34,663 nt of DNA from JBBIWA01 sp037439425. Its GTDB lineage: Bacteria > Acidobacteriota > Blastocatellia > RBC074. Positions 16,225 to 25,648 of this stretch are shown here, one piece after another. The notes under the pieces are model-generated. The model was not told the DNA's origin and searched no databases. It worked only from the letters and a program-made list of their open reading frames with translations. Made by a program: the position numbers and the translations under genes. Position 1 is the stretch's first letter. Each line of letters opens with the position of its first letter. The stretch spans positions 1 through 34,663 of the forward strand of contig JBBIWA010000065.1 in assembly GCA_037439425.1 (NCBI GenBank), in the 5' to 3' direction.

Positions 16225-17289
16225 ATGAAGACTGCCGAGATCATAGAGCCAAAGGTGCCAGACGCATCTGCTTTTGAGGCGCATCTCTTTTTGACGAAGC
16301 GTCGAGCACTGTCTGTAATCGCGCTACTTTGTATTCTGCTGGGCGGGGCAGTAGTGTTTTCGCTCTCTGTCGGAAGCGAACCGATAGCTTTGGGAGAGAT
16401 AGTTGCTGGGCTTTGGGCTAAATTAACTGGTGCGCCTCAGTTACTCACGCGCGAACACGAAGTCATTATCTTCAGCCTGCGTCTGCCGCGTCTGGCGTTG
16501 GCACTAGGGGTGGGCGCGGCACTGGCTGTAGCCGGAGCGGCCTTCCAGTCGCTGCTGCGTAATCCTCTAGCTGATCCTTACGTGCTAGGCATCTCCAGCG
16601 GCGCAGCGCTGGGCTCAATTTTGGCGATCATCTTTCTCAATCAGGTTTCAATCAGTCGTCCGCTCTGTGGTTTTGCTGGAGCTGCCATCACCACCGTGCT
16701 CGTTTACTGGCTTGGCCGTCGTGAAGATGAGCCAGCGCGCCTGTTGCTTGCGGGCGTGATCGTGACCACGTTTCTTTCCTCGGTGATCGTTATGCTGACG
16801 GCGATAGCCGATGATGTCAGGCTGCGCAATATCACGATCTGGCTGCTAGGCGATCTGTCGAGCGGAAGCGTCGAAGGACTGGCTTTCATCGCCGCCGCGG
16901 TGATAGCAGGGGCAACGGTGCTGGTGAGTCAGGCGCGCGCGCTGAATCTGATGATGATTGGGGAACGGGATGCTTTTGCTTTGGGCGTGGAAACGGCGCG
17001 CGTGCGATGGGTCGTCTTCTTCACAGCTTCTCTCTTGACCGGAGCGGCAGTCTCAGCAGGTGGCGCCATTGGCTATGTGGGACTGGTCGTTCCCCATCTG
17101 GTGCGTCTAGCGGTAGGGGCAGACAATCGTTTAGTAATCCCCGCTTCCGCGCTGACGGGAGCCTGGCTTGTACTGGTTGCCGATACCGCAGCCAGGACCC
17201 TGATAGCACCGCGCGAGTTACCTACCGGCGCGATTACGGCGCTGATCGGTGCGCCGCTGTTTATCTACTTGTTGATGAAAGGCAGATGA
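16225..17289 (+). CDS. btuC: Cobalamin ABC transporter permease (FecCD family)
   Basis: 354 aa from ATG 16225. A GTG at 16219 that overlaps the btuF stop is an alternative. It has 9-10 hydrophobic helices. FecCD hallmarks are present: RLPRLALALGVGAALAVAGA, LLRNPLADPYVLGISSGAAL, GAIGYVGLVVPHLVRLAVG and the C-terminal ELPTGAITALIGAPLFIYLL. The inner-membrane dimer forms the channel that moves B12 delivered by BtuF. The riboswitch and neighbours favour cobalamin over siderophore as substrate. Confidence 0.92.
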   Translation: MKTAEIIEPKVPDASAFEAHLFLTKRRALSVIALLCILLGGAVVFSLSVGSEPIALGEIVAGLWAKLTGAPQLLTREHEVIIFSLRLPRLALALGVGAALAVAGAAFQSLLRNPLADPYVLGISSGAALGSILAIIFLNQVSISRPLCGFAGAAITTVLVYWLGRREDEPARLLLAGVIVTTFLSSVIVMLTAIADDVRLRNITIWLLGDLSSGSVEGLAFIAAAVIAGATVLVSQARALNLMMIGERDAFALGVETARVRWVVFFTASLLTGAAVSAGGAIGYVGLVVPHLVRLAVGADNRLVIPASALTGAWLVLVADTAARTLIAPRELPTGAITALIGAPLFIYLLMKGR

Positions 17290-17372
17290 CAGGTGATGTC
17301 GGGCGTATGAAAAATCGGATCGCGAATTGTGAATATCAAATTCGCAAGGAGGTTTTTGCTTACAGCCTCTAC

Positions 17373-17400
17373 TCATCACTCGTCATTCATCACTCATCAC
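17373..17400 (+). repeat. Four 7-bp tandem repeats before btuD
   Basis: TCATCAC-TCGTCAT-TCATCAC-TCATCAC: four heptamers in register, in the 117-bp gap between btuC and btuD. A second heptamer array with a different unit lies at 34514-34565. Confidence 0.75.
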
Positions 17401-17406
17401 CATCTT

Positions 17407-18189
17407 ATGCTTGAGCTGCGCGAGATCCATTTCAGCTATGAGCGAGCGGTGCTGGCTGGCGTCACGCTTGAAGTGCGGGCGGGCGAAGTGGTGGCACTGC
17501 TGGGACCGAATGGCGCGGGGAAATCAACTTTGCTGTGGGTGGCTAGCGGAGCGCTCATACCGCAACGAGGCGTGGTGCTCTTTGAGGGGAAGGCAGTGAC
17601 ACGTCTTTCCCGGCGCGAGGTAGCACGACGGATAGCGCTGGTAGTGCAAACAGGAGAGGTGCGCTTCCCAGTAACAGCGCTGGAGTATGTTTTGGCTGGG
17701 CGCTTCGCGCGCGTGAGCACTTTCGGCTTTGATTCGCCACACGATCTCGAAGTCGCATTTGCAGCACTGCGAGCAACCGATGCTGCGGCCTTCGCCGCGC
17801 GGCGCTTCAATCAATTGTCCAGCGGCGAACGGCAGCGCGTGGTGCTTGCACGCGCGCTAGCGCAGGAGCCGCAACTGCTGTTGTTGGATGAGCCTACAGT
17901 CAATCTCGATCTTGGGCATCAGGTGGCGCTGCTTAACCTGATCAGACAACTGGCGGAGGAGCAGCAGCTGGGCGCGCTGTTTGTGACCCACGAGATAAAC
18001 CTTGCTGCTGAGTTTGCTGACCGCGTCGCACTGCTCAAAAACGGGCGACTGCTTGCTTGCGGTGCGCCAGGCGAGGTGATGACTGCCGAGATGCTTGGTG
18101 AACTGTTCGGAACGCCGCTGCTGGTAGATGCGCACCCAGAGAGCGGTAATCCGCGGGTTACTTTCACAAGAACAACAAGAAGACGATGA
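17407..18189 (+). CDS. btuD: Cobalamin ABC transporter ATP-binding protein
   Basis: 260 aa from ATG 17407, the start expected from family alignment (MLELREIHFSYE). The frame is open further up, and AAGGAGG at 17346-17352 sits before in-frame TTG 17356, so a 5'-extended form is possible. Walker A GPNGAGKST is at 33-41, Q-loop Q81, signature LSSGERQ 137-143, Walker B LLLLDEP with E162, and H-loop H195. It powers BtuC. The stop overlaps the next start (ATGA), indicating translational coupling. Confidence 0.92.
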   Translation: MLELREIHFSYERAVLAGVTLEVRAGEVVALLGPNGAGKSTLLWVASGALIPQRGVVLFEGKAVTRLSRREVARRIALVVQTGEVRFPVTALEYVLAGRFARVSTFGFDSPHDLEVAFAALRATDAAAFAARRFNQLSSGERQRVVLARALAQEPQLLLLDEPTVNLDLGHQVALLNLIRQLAEEQQLGALFVTHEINLAAEFADRVALLKNGRLLACGAPGEVMTAEMLGELFGTPLLVDAHPESGNPRVTFTRTTRRR

Positions 18190-18554
18190 AGAGAGTTTGT
18201 CTGGCTCTATTTTTCTGCTTGTGGGCGCTGTCGCCTGTCTGGAGTGGCTGCGCTCGTCGCGCCCCTGCGCCTGTGCCACAAGCAGCGCCTAGGCGAGCAG
18301 AACGTCTCCTGATCACCTATGAGGGTAAAGACGGAAAGACCGCGCTGGAGTTGCTCAAAGCCCGCGCGCGCGTGCGTACAGTCACTACCCAGTTAGGCGA
18401 ATTGGTTGAAGAGATCAATGGCGTGAGCAACGGTGGAGGCTACTACCTGATCTTTTATGTCAACGGCGTGATGGCCAAAGTCGGCGCGGGCAGCTACGTG
18501 ACGAAAAAAGGCGATCGGATCGAATGGAAATTGATTGGGCCAAAGAAGCGGTGA
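18186..18554 (+). CDS. DUF4430 lipoprotein, probable accessory cobalamin-binding protein
   Basis: 122 aa. The signal peptide ends WSGC (lipobox, Cys at residue 22), so it is a lipoprotein. The DUF4430 domain covers about residues 40-120 (LLITYEGKDGKTALELLKA, then VNGVMAKVGAGSYVTKKGD and RIEWKL). It resembles the small C-terminal cobalamin-capping domain of human transcobalamin and intrinsic factor. The gene overlaps btuD by 4 bp and precedes the BtuB-like receptor, which places it in B12 capture or transfer at the membrane. B12 binding is inferred from domain and context. Confidence 0.85.
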   Translation: MKRVCLALFFCLWALSPVWSGCARRAPAPVPQAAPRRAERLLITYEGKDGKTALELLKARARVRTVTTQLGELVEEINGVSNGGGYYLIFYVNGVMAKVGAGSYVTKKGDRIEWKLIGPKKR

Positions 18555-18604
18555 CGCTGTCTTTCGCGCCCAGAAACCAAACTTTCAACTACCGGAGAAG
18601 AGAG

Positions 18605-20983
18605 ATGAGATCATTCATTAAGCTTATGATGTTTTGTTGGTTCTTGGTCTTGATCAACGCTGGCGCAACCGCACAAGAGAAGCGCAGCGCATTGCGCGGC
18701 ACGGTGACAGACACTTCTGGCGCGGCGGTGAAGAAAGCGCGCGTTGCTTTGCGCACTCAAAGCGGCTTCATCGCGCGCGCGAGCATCACCGATGAGCGCG
18801 GCGAATTCAGTTTTGACAATCTGAGTGCGGGCGACTACCGGCTGACGGTTGAGGCCGAAGGCCTGATGCAGGCGGGCGGTGCGCAAAACGTCAGCCTCCA
18901 GGAGGGACAGGAGAGCCGCATCACAGTAAGCTTGATCGTCAGCGCAATCAGAGAAAGTGTGATTGTCTCGGCAACGCGGACTGAAGCCAGCGTGACTGAG
19001 GTGACGGCGAGCACCTATGTTGTCTCGGTCGACGATCTGCTGCGCTCGCAACGAGTGAGCGCATTGGATGCGCTGCGCTCATCGCCTGGAGTGACCGTCG
19101 TGCAGACGGCACGGCGGGGTGGCCTGACTTCGCTCTTTGTGCGCGGTGGCGAATCGGACTACAACAAAGTGCTGATTGATGGAGTACCGATTAATGATGC
19201 TGGCGGCGCATTCGATCTTTCAGATCTGACGACCGAGAATGCCGAGAGGATCGAGCTGGTGCGCGGCGCGCAGAGCGCTCTTTACGGCTCGGATGCTGTG
19301 AGCGGAGTGTTGCAGTTCGTCACGCGGCGTGGCGCCAGCGCCACGCCCGAGCTCGAACTCTCGGCTGAGGGTGGGAGTTTCAGATTCAATCGGCAGTGGG
19401 CGCGGCTGGCAGGTGCAACTGGCGGCTTTGACTATGCGCTCAGCTTTGCGCATCTGCGCACGGATGGGCGAGACCGCAACGACGACTATCAGAACCGCAC
19501 GGCTTCAGCCAATCTGGGTTATCGCTTCAGTCAGCGCGCGCAGTTGCGGCTGACAGCCCGCAATGAGAACACAGGATTGGGCGTGCCAGGTGCCACGGCG
19601 CGGTTGTTTCCTGATCCTGATGAGCGCGCGCGCCGCCGCCGTATTGCTGTAGGAGCGCGCCTTGATGCTCAGACTACGCGACACTGGGATCAAAGCCTCT
19701 CGTTTGTCTACGCCGAAAGCAATCAGCTCAACTTCGACCCAGCAGCGCAGGACCTGAGCAAACCTGACACACCACCTGACACCAACTTTGCCTTTAACGA
19801 CTTCGCTTCGCTCTTCAACAATCATCAGCGACGGCGCGGGCTGCGCTATCAGAGCGACCTGATCTTGCCCTATGGCAATCTCTTCTCGGCAGGAATTGAT
19901 TACGAGCAGGAGCGAGCTGTCTTTGATAGCGGGTTTACTGGCCAGAATCGCGTGGCGCCCGAGCGCACCAACGTGGGCATCTTTCTTCAGAATCAATTCT
20001 CCTATGCCGCGCGGTTGCTTGTGACGGCTGGGTTGCGCATCGAGCACAACCGCGCTGATCTGCCAGCGAGCCTGGCGAAGATTCTGGACGATCTCGGCTC
20101 AGCGAAGTTCACCGGCCAGGCTGGCTTCGGCACCAAGCTGGCGCCGAAAGTCTCAACTGCTATTGTCATCAGCCGCGGTGATGATCAAGGCGCTGTGGGA
20201 GCGACGAAGCTGCGGGCTAACTACGGAGAAGGTATCAAAGAGCCGACGCTGGTTGAGTCATTCAGTCCGAACCGTTTCTTCTTAGGTAACCCTGCGCTGA
20301 GGCCAGAGCGCTCGCGCAGTTTTGATCTGGGTCTCGAACAGCTCTTCTGGCGCGAGCGGGTGCGTGTGGAAGCGACGTGGTTTGATAATCGCTTCCGCGA
20401 CCAGATCGCGTTTGTGGGCGACCCGGCAACCTTTGGCGGGCCAATCAGAACTGCCGATGGAAGGCTGACACATTTCATCAACAACGATCGCGCGCGTGCA
20501 CACGGAGTTGAGTTGGTGATTTCCGCGCGCCCCTCACGGCAGTTGAGTCTGAGAGGGCATTACACGCGGCTGAAGACGAAACTGGTGTCGGCAGCTGACG
20601 TGATTGACTTTAGCACGCTCAAGCTTGTGCCTAATCGTGAAGTGGGCTTGCCGCTACTTAGAAGGCCGCGCCACTCAGGAGCACTCAACGTGGCGTGGAC
20701 TGCTGAGCGATTTGAGATCAATCTTGATGCTTTCTTCGTGGGGCGGCGACGCGACCTTGATCCAGTGAGCTTTTCGCGCTTCGATGCGCAGGGACGCCCC
20801 ATTTACAACGACGGCTATGCCAGGCTGGATCTGGCAAGCGCCTACCAGCTTACGCCGCGCGTCACGGCCTTTGCGCGCATTGAGAACTTGCTCAATCAGA
20901 ACTATCAGGAAGTGCTCGGCTATCCGGCCTATCGCCTGAACTTCTCAGCGGGTATGCGGTTTCGGATTGGAGGAGGGAAATAA
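18605..20983 (+). CDS. btuB: TonB-dependent receptor, BtuB-like
   Basis: 792 aa from ATG 18605, after GGAGAAGAG; in-frame sequence upstream overlaps the DUF4430 gene and is not needed. Signal peptide to about residue 24, then a carboxypeptidase-regulatory-like domain (residues 28-112, ALRGTVTDTSGAAV). A TonB-box-like VIVSATRTE and a plug follow (about 125-245, DALRSSPGVTVVQTARRGG, LFVRGGESDYNKVLIDGVP, RGAQSALYGSDAVSGV), then a 22-strand barrel. The outer-membrane receptor imports B12 driven by TonB. The N-terminal regulatory-like domain is typical of Acidobacteriota and Bacteroidota receptors, not of enteric BtuB. Substrate is inferred from the riboswitch-led operon. Confidence 0.9.
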   Translation: MRSFIKLMMFCWFLVLINAGATAQEKRSALRGTVTDTSGAAVKKARVALRTQSGFIARASITDERGEFSFDNLSAGDYRLTVEAEGLMQAGGAQNVSLQEGQESRITVSLIVSAIRESVIVSATRTEASVTEVTASTYVVSVDDLLRSQRVSALDALRSSPGVTVVQTARRGGLTSLFVRGGESDYNKVLIDGVPINDAGGAFDLSDLTTENAERIELVRGAQSALYGSDAVSGVLQFVTRRGASATPELELSAEGGSFRFNRQWARLAGATGGFDYALSFAHLRTDGRDRNDDYQNRTASANLGYRFSQRAQLRLTARNENTGLGVPGATARLFPDPDERARRRRIAVGARLDAQTTRHWDQSLSFVYAESNQLNFDPAAQDLSKPDTPPDTNFAFNDFASLFNNHQRRRGLRYQSDLILPYGNLFSAGIDYEQERAVFDSGFTGQNRVAPERTNVGIFLQNQFSYAARLLVTAGLRIEHNRADLPASLAKILDDLGSAKFTGQAGFGTKLAPKVSTAIVISRGDDQGAVGATKLRANYGEGIKEPTLVESFSPNRFFLGNPALRPERSRSFDLGLEQLFWRERVRVEATWFDNRFRDQIAFVGDPATFGGPIRTADGRLTHFINNDRARAHGVELVISARPSRQLSLRGHYTRLKTKLVSAADVIDFSTLKLVPNREVGLPLLRRPRHSGALNVAWTAERFEINLDAFFVGRRRDLDPVSFSRFDAQGRPIYNDGYARLDLASAYQLTPRVTAFARIENLLNQNYQEVLGYPAYRLNFSAGMRFRIGGGK

Positions 20984-21041
20984 TCAACCGTGACCTGGTC
21001 ACCTTACCCGCAGGCGACCGACTAGGCACTGAAAGGCACAT

Positions 21042-21707
21042 ATGAGAGAGCCAGTAGTCGTCTCCTGGAGCGGCGGCAAAGATAGCTGTTTGGCTCTTGC
21101 TGAACTACAAGAAGGGAATGACTATCAGGTCGTCGCTCTACTTACCACCGTGACGCGTGAATATGATCGAGTCAGCATGCACGGCGTCCGTCGCGCGCTC
21201 CTGGAACGGCAGGCTGAAGCTTTAGGGTTGCCACTGCATCAGGTCTATATCTCCAGGGGAGCTACTAATGAAGAATATGAGTCAAGGATGAAAGAGACGC
21301 TCGCTTTGTATCGCGAACAAGGAGTGCGATTGATCGTATTTGGGGACCTCTTCCTGGAAGAGATCAGAAGATACCGGGAGCAGTTTCTGGCCCCCCTGGG
21401 ACTAAAAGGTTTGTTCCCTCTCTGGAAGCGAGATACTTCGCGCCTGATCAGGCAATTTATAGCAACAGGTTTCAGAGCAATTGTAACTTGCGTGGACCTA
21501 AGAACTCTTGACCAGTCACTGGTTGGGAGAGTCATTGACGAGGATTTCCTCTGCCAACTTCCTGCCCAGGTTGATCCCTGCGGTGAAAATGGCGAGTTTC
21601 ATTCCTTCGTCTTTGCGGGGCCTCTCTTCCGAGAAGAGGTGAAGTACAGCCGCGGCGAAGTTGTGCTTCGAGATTCGTTCTGCTTTTGCGATCTACTCCC
21701 AAGCTGA
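21042..21707 (+). CDS. Dph6-like PP-loop ATPase (ATP pyrophosphatase, COG2102)
   Basis: 221 aa from ATG 21042. The PP-loop SWSGGKDS is at residues 8-15, followed by LLTTVTREYDRVSMHG and the signature DPCGENGEFHSFVF. These are shared with diphthine-ammonia ligase and its bacterial homologues of unknown role; bacteria lack diphthamide. The gene lies 58 bp after btuB, so it probably belongs to the B12 regulon. A role in amidating a corrinoid or lower-ligand precursor, or in nucleotide-loop chemistry, is speculation from context. The protein ends FCFCDLLPS. Confidence 0.85.
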   Translation: MREPVVVSWSGGKDSCLALAELQEGNDYQVVALLTTVTREYDRVSMHGVRRALLERQAEALGLPLHQVYISRGATNEEYESRMKETLALYREQGVRLIVFGDLFLEEIRRYREQFLAPLGLKGLFPLWKRDTSRLIRQFIATGFRAIVTCVDLRTLDQSLVGRVIDEDFLCQLPAQVDPCGENGEFHSFVFAGPLFREEVKYSRGEVVLRDSFCFCDLLPS

Positions 21708-21728
21708 TCCCTCTCTACAGGACAAAAA

Positions 21729-21770
21729 ATGCAGCCGAATTGTGGTCGTTGCGGCTCATCGTGCGGTTAG
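21729..21770 (+). pseudogene. Possible stub of a Cys-rich CWC-type protein
   Basis: A 13-codon frame, MQPNCGRCGSSCG, with AGGA upstream, starts 21 bp after the PP-loop gene and ends at TAG. The beginning resembles small cysteine-rich CWC proteins, which start with a CxxC-type motif. Nothing after it continues the family, so it is either a truncated gene or chance. Confidence 0.25.
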
Positions 21771-21805
21771 CCCCTCGGTAAATCCGAACCAGAAAGGAGA
21801 TCTTA

Positions 21806-21966
21806 CGATGAAAGATCTTCGCTCCTGCGGAAAATCCTGGGCAGGCGTGCCTGCCTTCGTTAAGCAAGCCATTACCCCACAGCGAGCACGCTAGAAGCGT
21901 GCGCTCGTGAGGGTTTCAGGGTTTCATCATCTCAGGGCGTTGTCCGTGACGACCTGAAAGACTCCC
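21806..21966 (+). repeat. Dispersed composite repeat, copy A
   Basis: Matches the 25.7-26.0 kb cluster in order: ATGAAAGA, CTCCTGCGGAAAATCCTGGG, CTGCCTTCGTTAAG, AAGCCATTAC, palindrome GCACGCT-AGA-AGCGTGC, GCTCGTGAGGGTTT, CATCATCTCAGGGCGT, then CTGAAAGACTCC. It carries a 6-bp insertion near its left end relative to the other copies. Confidence 0.8.
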
Positions 21967-22145
21967 CAGAACAAACGCTCTCTGACAATGTGCCCTGGAA
22001 CCGGGCGCGCCTCAAATTCGTCGCCCGATTTCTCTTGACGCTCTATGCTCTCCAAAGCGTCAACCTCTCGCTGCTGACCATGACCTTTCCTGGCCACGCC
22101 AGGCAGGAGTCCAATTACCAACGTGCGTGGTCCAGATGTTGTTGA
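21960..22145 (+). pseudogene. IS4-type transposase N-terminal fragment
   Basis: The frame ending at TGA 22143 reads NRARLKFVARFLLTLYALQS, then VNLSLLTMTFPGHARQ and ESNYQRAW. This is the N-terminal pattern of IS4-family transposases (ARLKFLARFLLAL, then VNL, then SNYRRLQRF). The catalytic DDE part is absent. The fragment abuts dispersed repeat copy A, which runs in the same direction. No terminal inverted repeats were identified. Confidence 0.6.
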
Positions 22146-22530
22146 AACTGATCGCCGCCAGGATGCTGACGCTCGAAGTGCCGACCCTCAACCGGTCCTG
22201 GTACGAGTGCGAGGAGGTGGTCGAACAAGTGCGGTGGAGGCTAATTGACCTCTTTTCGCCCGCGACTTTCTCGCGCTAAGGAGGCTGCGGCTACCTCGAA
22301 ATAAGTAACGATCCGGGCTTTTTCAAAGCACTTACACGAGTCAACAGCCGGGAACTACGGCTATAAACCCAAACTAAACCGGATCATACACAACTAAGCT
22401 GGCCAGGATGGGCAACAAACTACTCGGCACTCGGATCAGCAAGCGGCGCTCTCCACCCTAGTGTGAGATGTTCGTCTCTGAAAGGCAGACAGGGCAGTAT
22501 CGGGCGGCCCCCCAAAGCAAGTCACAATAG
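22146..22530. other. Gap without recognisable genes
   Basis: 385 bp. A short frame (IAARMLTLEVPTLNRSW at about 22150-22200) could be more transposase debris, but I cannot confirm it. Nothing else is recognisable. Confidence 0.35.
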
Positions 22531-23403
22531 CTACACGGTCATCAGCTCCGATGCATCCCATATCAACTTAGGGGCGCGCCTCAGCTTGTTGATGTATTCG
22601 TTCTCTCTCTCTTGAGGGTAGCCTAAACAGTGCGAGATGTATCTCACTCCCTCAAGAAGCCGATCCCGCTCCCGATGTTGGTGGCCATAGACGTGCATCA
22701 CAGAACCGAGTTGCCGGATTTGCCCTTCGATCCCTGCGCAACCCGCTACGCGACTGAAATTGAACCTCGGATGTGGATCAATGAAAGCTCTTCCCGTTGC
22801 TTCGCGCTCCTCTGGGGTCGGGAGGATCAAGTCTCGCCGCGGCAAGAAGTGGCTGAAAGAGATGACCGGTGCATCGTAATGATTTTGCAACCACTGCTCA
22901 TTCAGGCTCAAGAAGTAGCCCGCTGTGGTGATGCCTTCTGGCCAGGATGGCCATCTGATGAAGTAGTTATCAGCCCACATCTGAAGCCCCGGGTCTTCAC
23001 CCGGTTTCGGCATAAACAGGCTGCCAGCGCCTTCTTCGGGCTTCACGTACCAGGAAAAGAGCGGCACGATCCAGACCCCTTGATCGCTATTCTTTCCTAT
23101 TTTCTCCGGTCTGGTCTTCACGCCCAGCGAGTCGCACAGCTCCAGAATCAGATGAAACTTGGCGAGGGAGTCAGCGCACTCTCTTTGGCGAACCCACAAC
23201 TCGTGGTTCCCGGGCACAAAAAAGACGTAGGCGAACTTGGCACGCAAACACGCCAGAGCAGCTCGCAGTTTGTCAAGATTGTCGCTCGCGTCGCCTGCGA
23301 TGATGAGCGCATCGTCTGTGTAATCAACAGACGAGAGCGCCCCAAGCCATGACATATTTTCGCGGTAGTCCACATGGATGTCTGAGAGGGCAAACACACG
23401 CAT
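22531..23403 (-). CDS. Calcineurin-like metallophosphoesterase
   Basis: 290 aa. The dinuclear-metal phosphoesterase motifs are in order: D8 and H10 (ALSDIHVD), GDASDN 37-42, GNHE 65-68, SHF near 184-186 and GHQH 240-243. There is no signal peptide, so it is cytoplasmic. Members hydrolyse phosphomono- or diesters; the substrate is not predictable. ATG 23403. It lies 32 bp downstream of the AhpD-like gene on the same strand and may be cotranscribed. Confidence 0.85.
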   Translation of the reverse strand: MRVFALSDIHVDYRENMSWLGALSSVDYTDDALIIAGDASDNLDKLRAALACLRAKFAYVFFVPGNHELWVRQRECADSLAKFHLILELCDSLGVKTRPEKIGKNSDQGVWIVPLFSWYVKPEEGAGSLFMPKPGEDPGLQMWADNYFIRWPSWPEGITTAGYFLSLNEQWLQNHYDAPVISFSHFLPRRDLILPTPEEREATGRAFIDPHPRFNFSRVAGCAGIEGQIRQLGSVMHVYGHQHRERDRLLEGVRYISHCLGYPQERENEYINKLRRAPKLIWDASELMTV

Positions 23404-23435
23404 CGGCTTTCACTTCACTGTGGGCTGTTGGTAGT

Positions 23436-23984
<549 letters not shown>

Positions 23985-24085
23985 AAGACACCAGCCCTCC
24001 TTAAGAGCAGATATGTTCCCAGTTGCCGGTCTTCAGCAGTAAGCCGCCACCTACTGAATCCTCCAATCGAAACCGCCCTAAAGCT

Positions 24086-25648
24086 CTACGGATAAGTATA
24101 GGGAGCTTGCAATCCCAGCGGGAGGCCAAGCATCCAGTAAAGGAGCAGAAACAGCGACCAGCCGATCAAGAAAGTAAGCGAGTAAGGCAGCATCAGCGAA
24201 ACCAACGTGCCGATGCCTGTGTTTTTAACGTACCGCTGACAATAGACCACAACCAAGGGAAAGTAAGGCATCAGCGGCGTGATAATATTTGTCGTCGAAT
24301 CTCCGATGCGATAGGCCGCTTGCGTCAATTCTGGCGAGAGGCCAAGCTGCATCAGCATCGGCACCAGAATCGGTGCCAGCAATGCCCACTTAGCCGAAGC
24401 TGAACCGATAAGCAGGTTAACAGTCGCCGTCAGCAGGATGATTCCTACAATGGTAACCATGCCAGGAAGCGCCAGCGCTTTGAGCAGCGCCGCGCCTTTC
24501 AGTGCCAGCAGCGCGCCTAGATTCGATTGCCCGAAAGCAGCAATGAACAGCGCAGCGAAGAAAGCGAGCACAATATAATAGCCCATCGTGCTCATGGATT
24601 TGCTCATCCCCTTGATGATGTCCCGGTGACTCTCTATTGTGCCAGCAACATACCCGTAGACGATGCCGGGAATGAGGAAGAGAAGGAAGATCAACGGGAC
24701 AATGGCTTGCATCAGCGGCGCGCTTGCTGCGGTCAACTCGCCCTGCGGTGAGCGCAAGGCCGAACCTCCCGGGGCCGCTGCCAGAATGAGTGCGAGAATA
24801 CCCACGAGCAAAGCGAGCAGACCCGCTATCAGCCCGCGCCATTGCTTGCTGCCTAGCTCCTCCATCCGAGGCAGATCGGGATCATCTGCCTCTACCTCTA
24901 CCTGGCTGAGCCGAGGCTCAATGACTCGATCTGTGAGATACCAGCCGAGCAGGATGATCAGGAGGCTTGACGCACCTGTAAAGAACCAGTTGCAGAGTGG
25001 ATTGACTGTTCGCGCAGGAGCGATAATCTGAGCGGCAGATTGGGTCAAGCCTTGCAGCAGCGGATCGAGACTCGAAGGAATGAAGTTCGCACTGAACCCG
25101 CCAGAGACTCCAGCGAAAGCGGCTACAATCCCGGCCACCGGATGACGCCCTGCAGCATGAAAGATCACTCCTCCCAACGGAATGATGAGCACATAGCCGA
25201 CGTCAGCCGCTGTGTGACTGAGAATCGCCACCAGAATCAGGATCGGCGTGAGCAGTCGCACTGAAGTGAAGCTCAACAGCCCTTTTAATGCCGCATTGAT
25301 AAAGCCTGTGTGCTCGGCTACACCGACCCCAAGCAGCGCGACCAGGACTACCCCCAGAGGGTGAAACCCTGTGAAGGTCGTCACCATATTGGCGAGAAAA
25401 GAGGCCAGCGCCGCGCCAGTCAGTTGATTCTTGATTTGAATGGGTTGGTTATTTCGCGGATCGATCTCCGAGAACTGTATCGGTGCCAGGAGCGCTGAAA
25501 TGATCCAGACCAGGATGAGCAGAATTAAGAACAGAGCAGCAGGATCGGGCAATTTGTTCCCAATACGCTCGATGGCATTGAGTAGTCGATCAAGCCAGCC
25601 AGATGTTTTTTTATTCTGCTCCTCTCGAGCTCCGTTCGCAGCAGCCAT
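24086..25648 (-). CDS. AbgT-family transporter
   Basis: 520 aa with 11-13 hydrophobic helices. AbgT hallmarks include RIGNKLPDPAALFLILLILV, the LTGAALASFLANMVTTFTGF segment, VLVALLGVGVAEHTGFI, LSHTAADVGYVLIIPL and SASAKWALLAPILVPML. Members import p-aminobenzoyl-glutamate (E. coli AbgT) or export sulfonamides (MtrF, YdaH), using ion gradients. ATG 25648 has GGAGGAG at 6 nt, and this leader is itself part of the repeat cluster upstream. No abgAB hydrolase is adjacent, so the substrate is uncertain. Confidence 0.9.
   Translation of the reverse strand: MAAANGAREEQNKKTSGWLDRLLNAIERIGNKLPDPAALFLILLILVWIISALLAPIQFSEIDPRNNQPIQIKNQLTGAALASFLANMVTTFTGFHPLGVVLVALLGVGVAEHTGFINAALKGLLSFTSVRLLTPILILVAILSHTAADVGYVLIIPLGGVIFHAAGRHPVAGIVAAFAGVSGGFSANFIPSSLDPLLQGLTQSAAQIIAPARTVNPLCNWFFTGASSLLIILLGWYLTDRVIEPRLSQVEVEADDPDLPRMEELGSKQWRGLIAGLLALLVGILALILAAAPGGSALRSPQGELTAASAPLMQAIVPLIFLLFLIPGIVYGYVAGTIESHRDIIKGMSKSMSTMGYYIVLAFFAALFIAAFGQSNLGALLALKGAALLKALALPGMVTIVGIILLTATVNLLIGSASAKWALLAPILVPMLMQLGLSPELTQAAYRIGDSTTNIITPLMPYFPLVVVYCQRYVKNTGIGTLVSLMLPYSLTFLIGWSLFLLLYWMLGLPLGLQAPYTYP

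Noticed and set aside
21705..21770. A third Sec candidate: TGA at the end of the Dph6-like gene is followed in frame by a Cys-containing extension
   Set aside because: The family ends at this point (CDLLPS), no hairpin follows at the expected distance, and the extension includes its own ribosome site and ATG.
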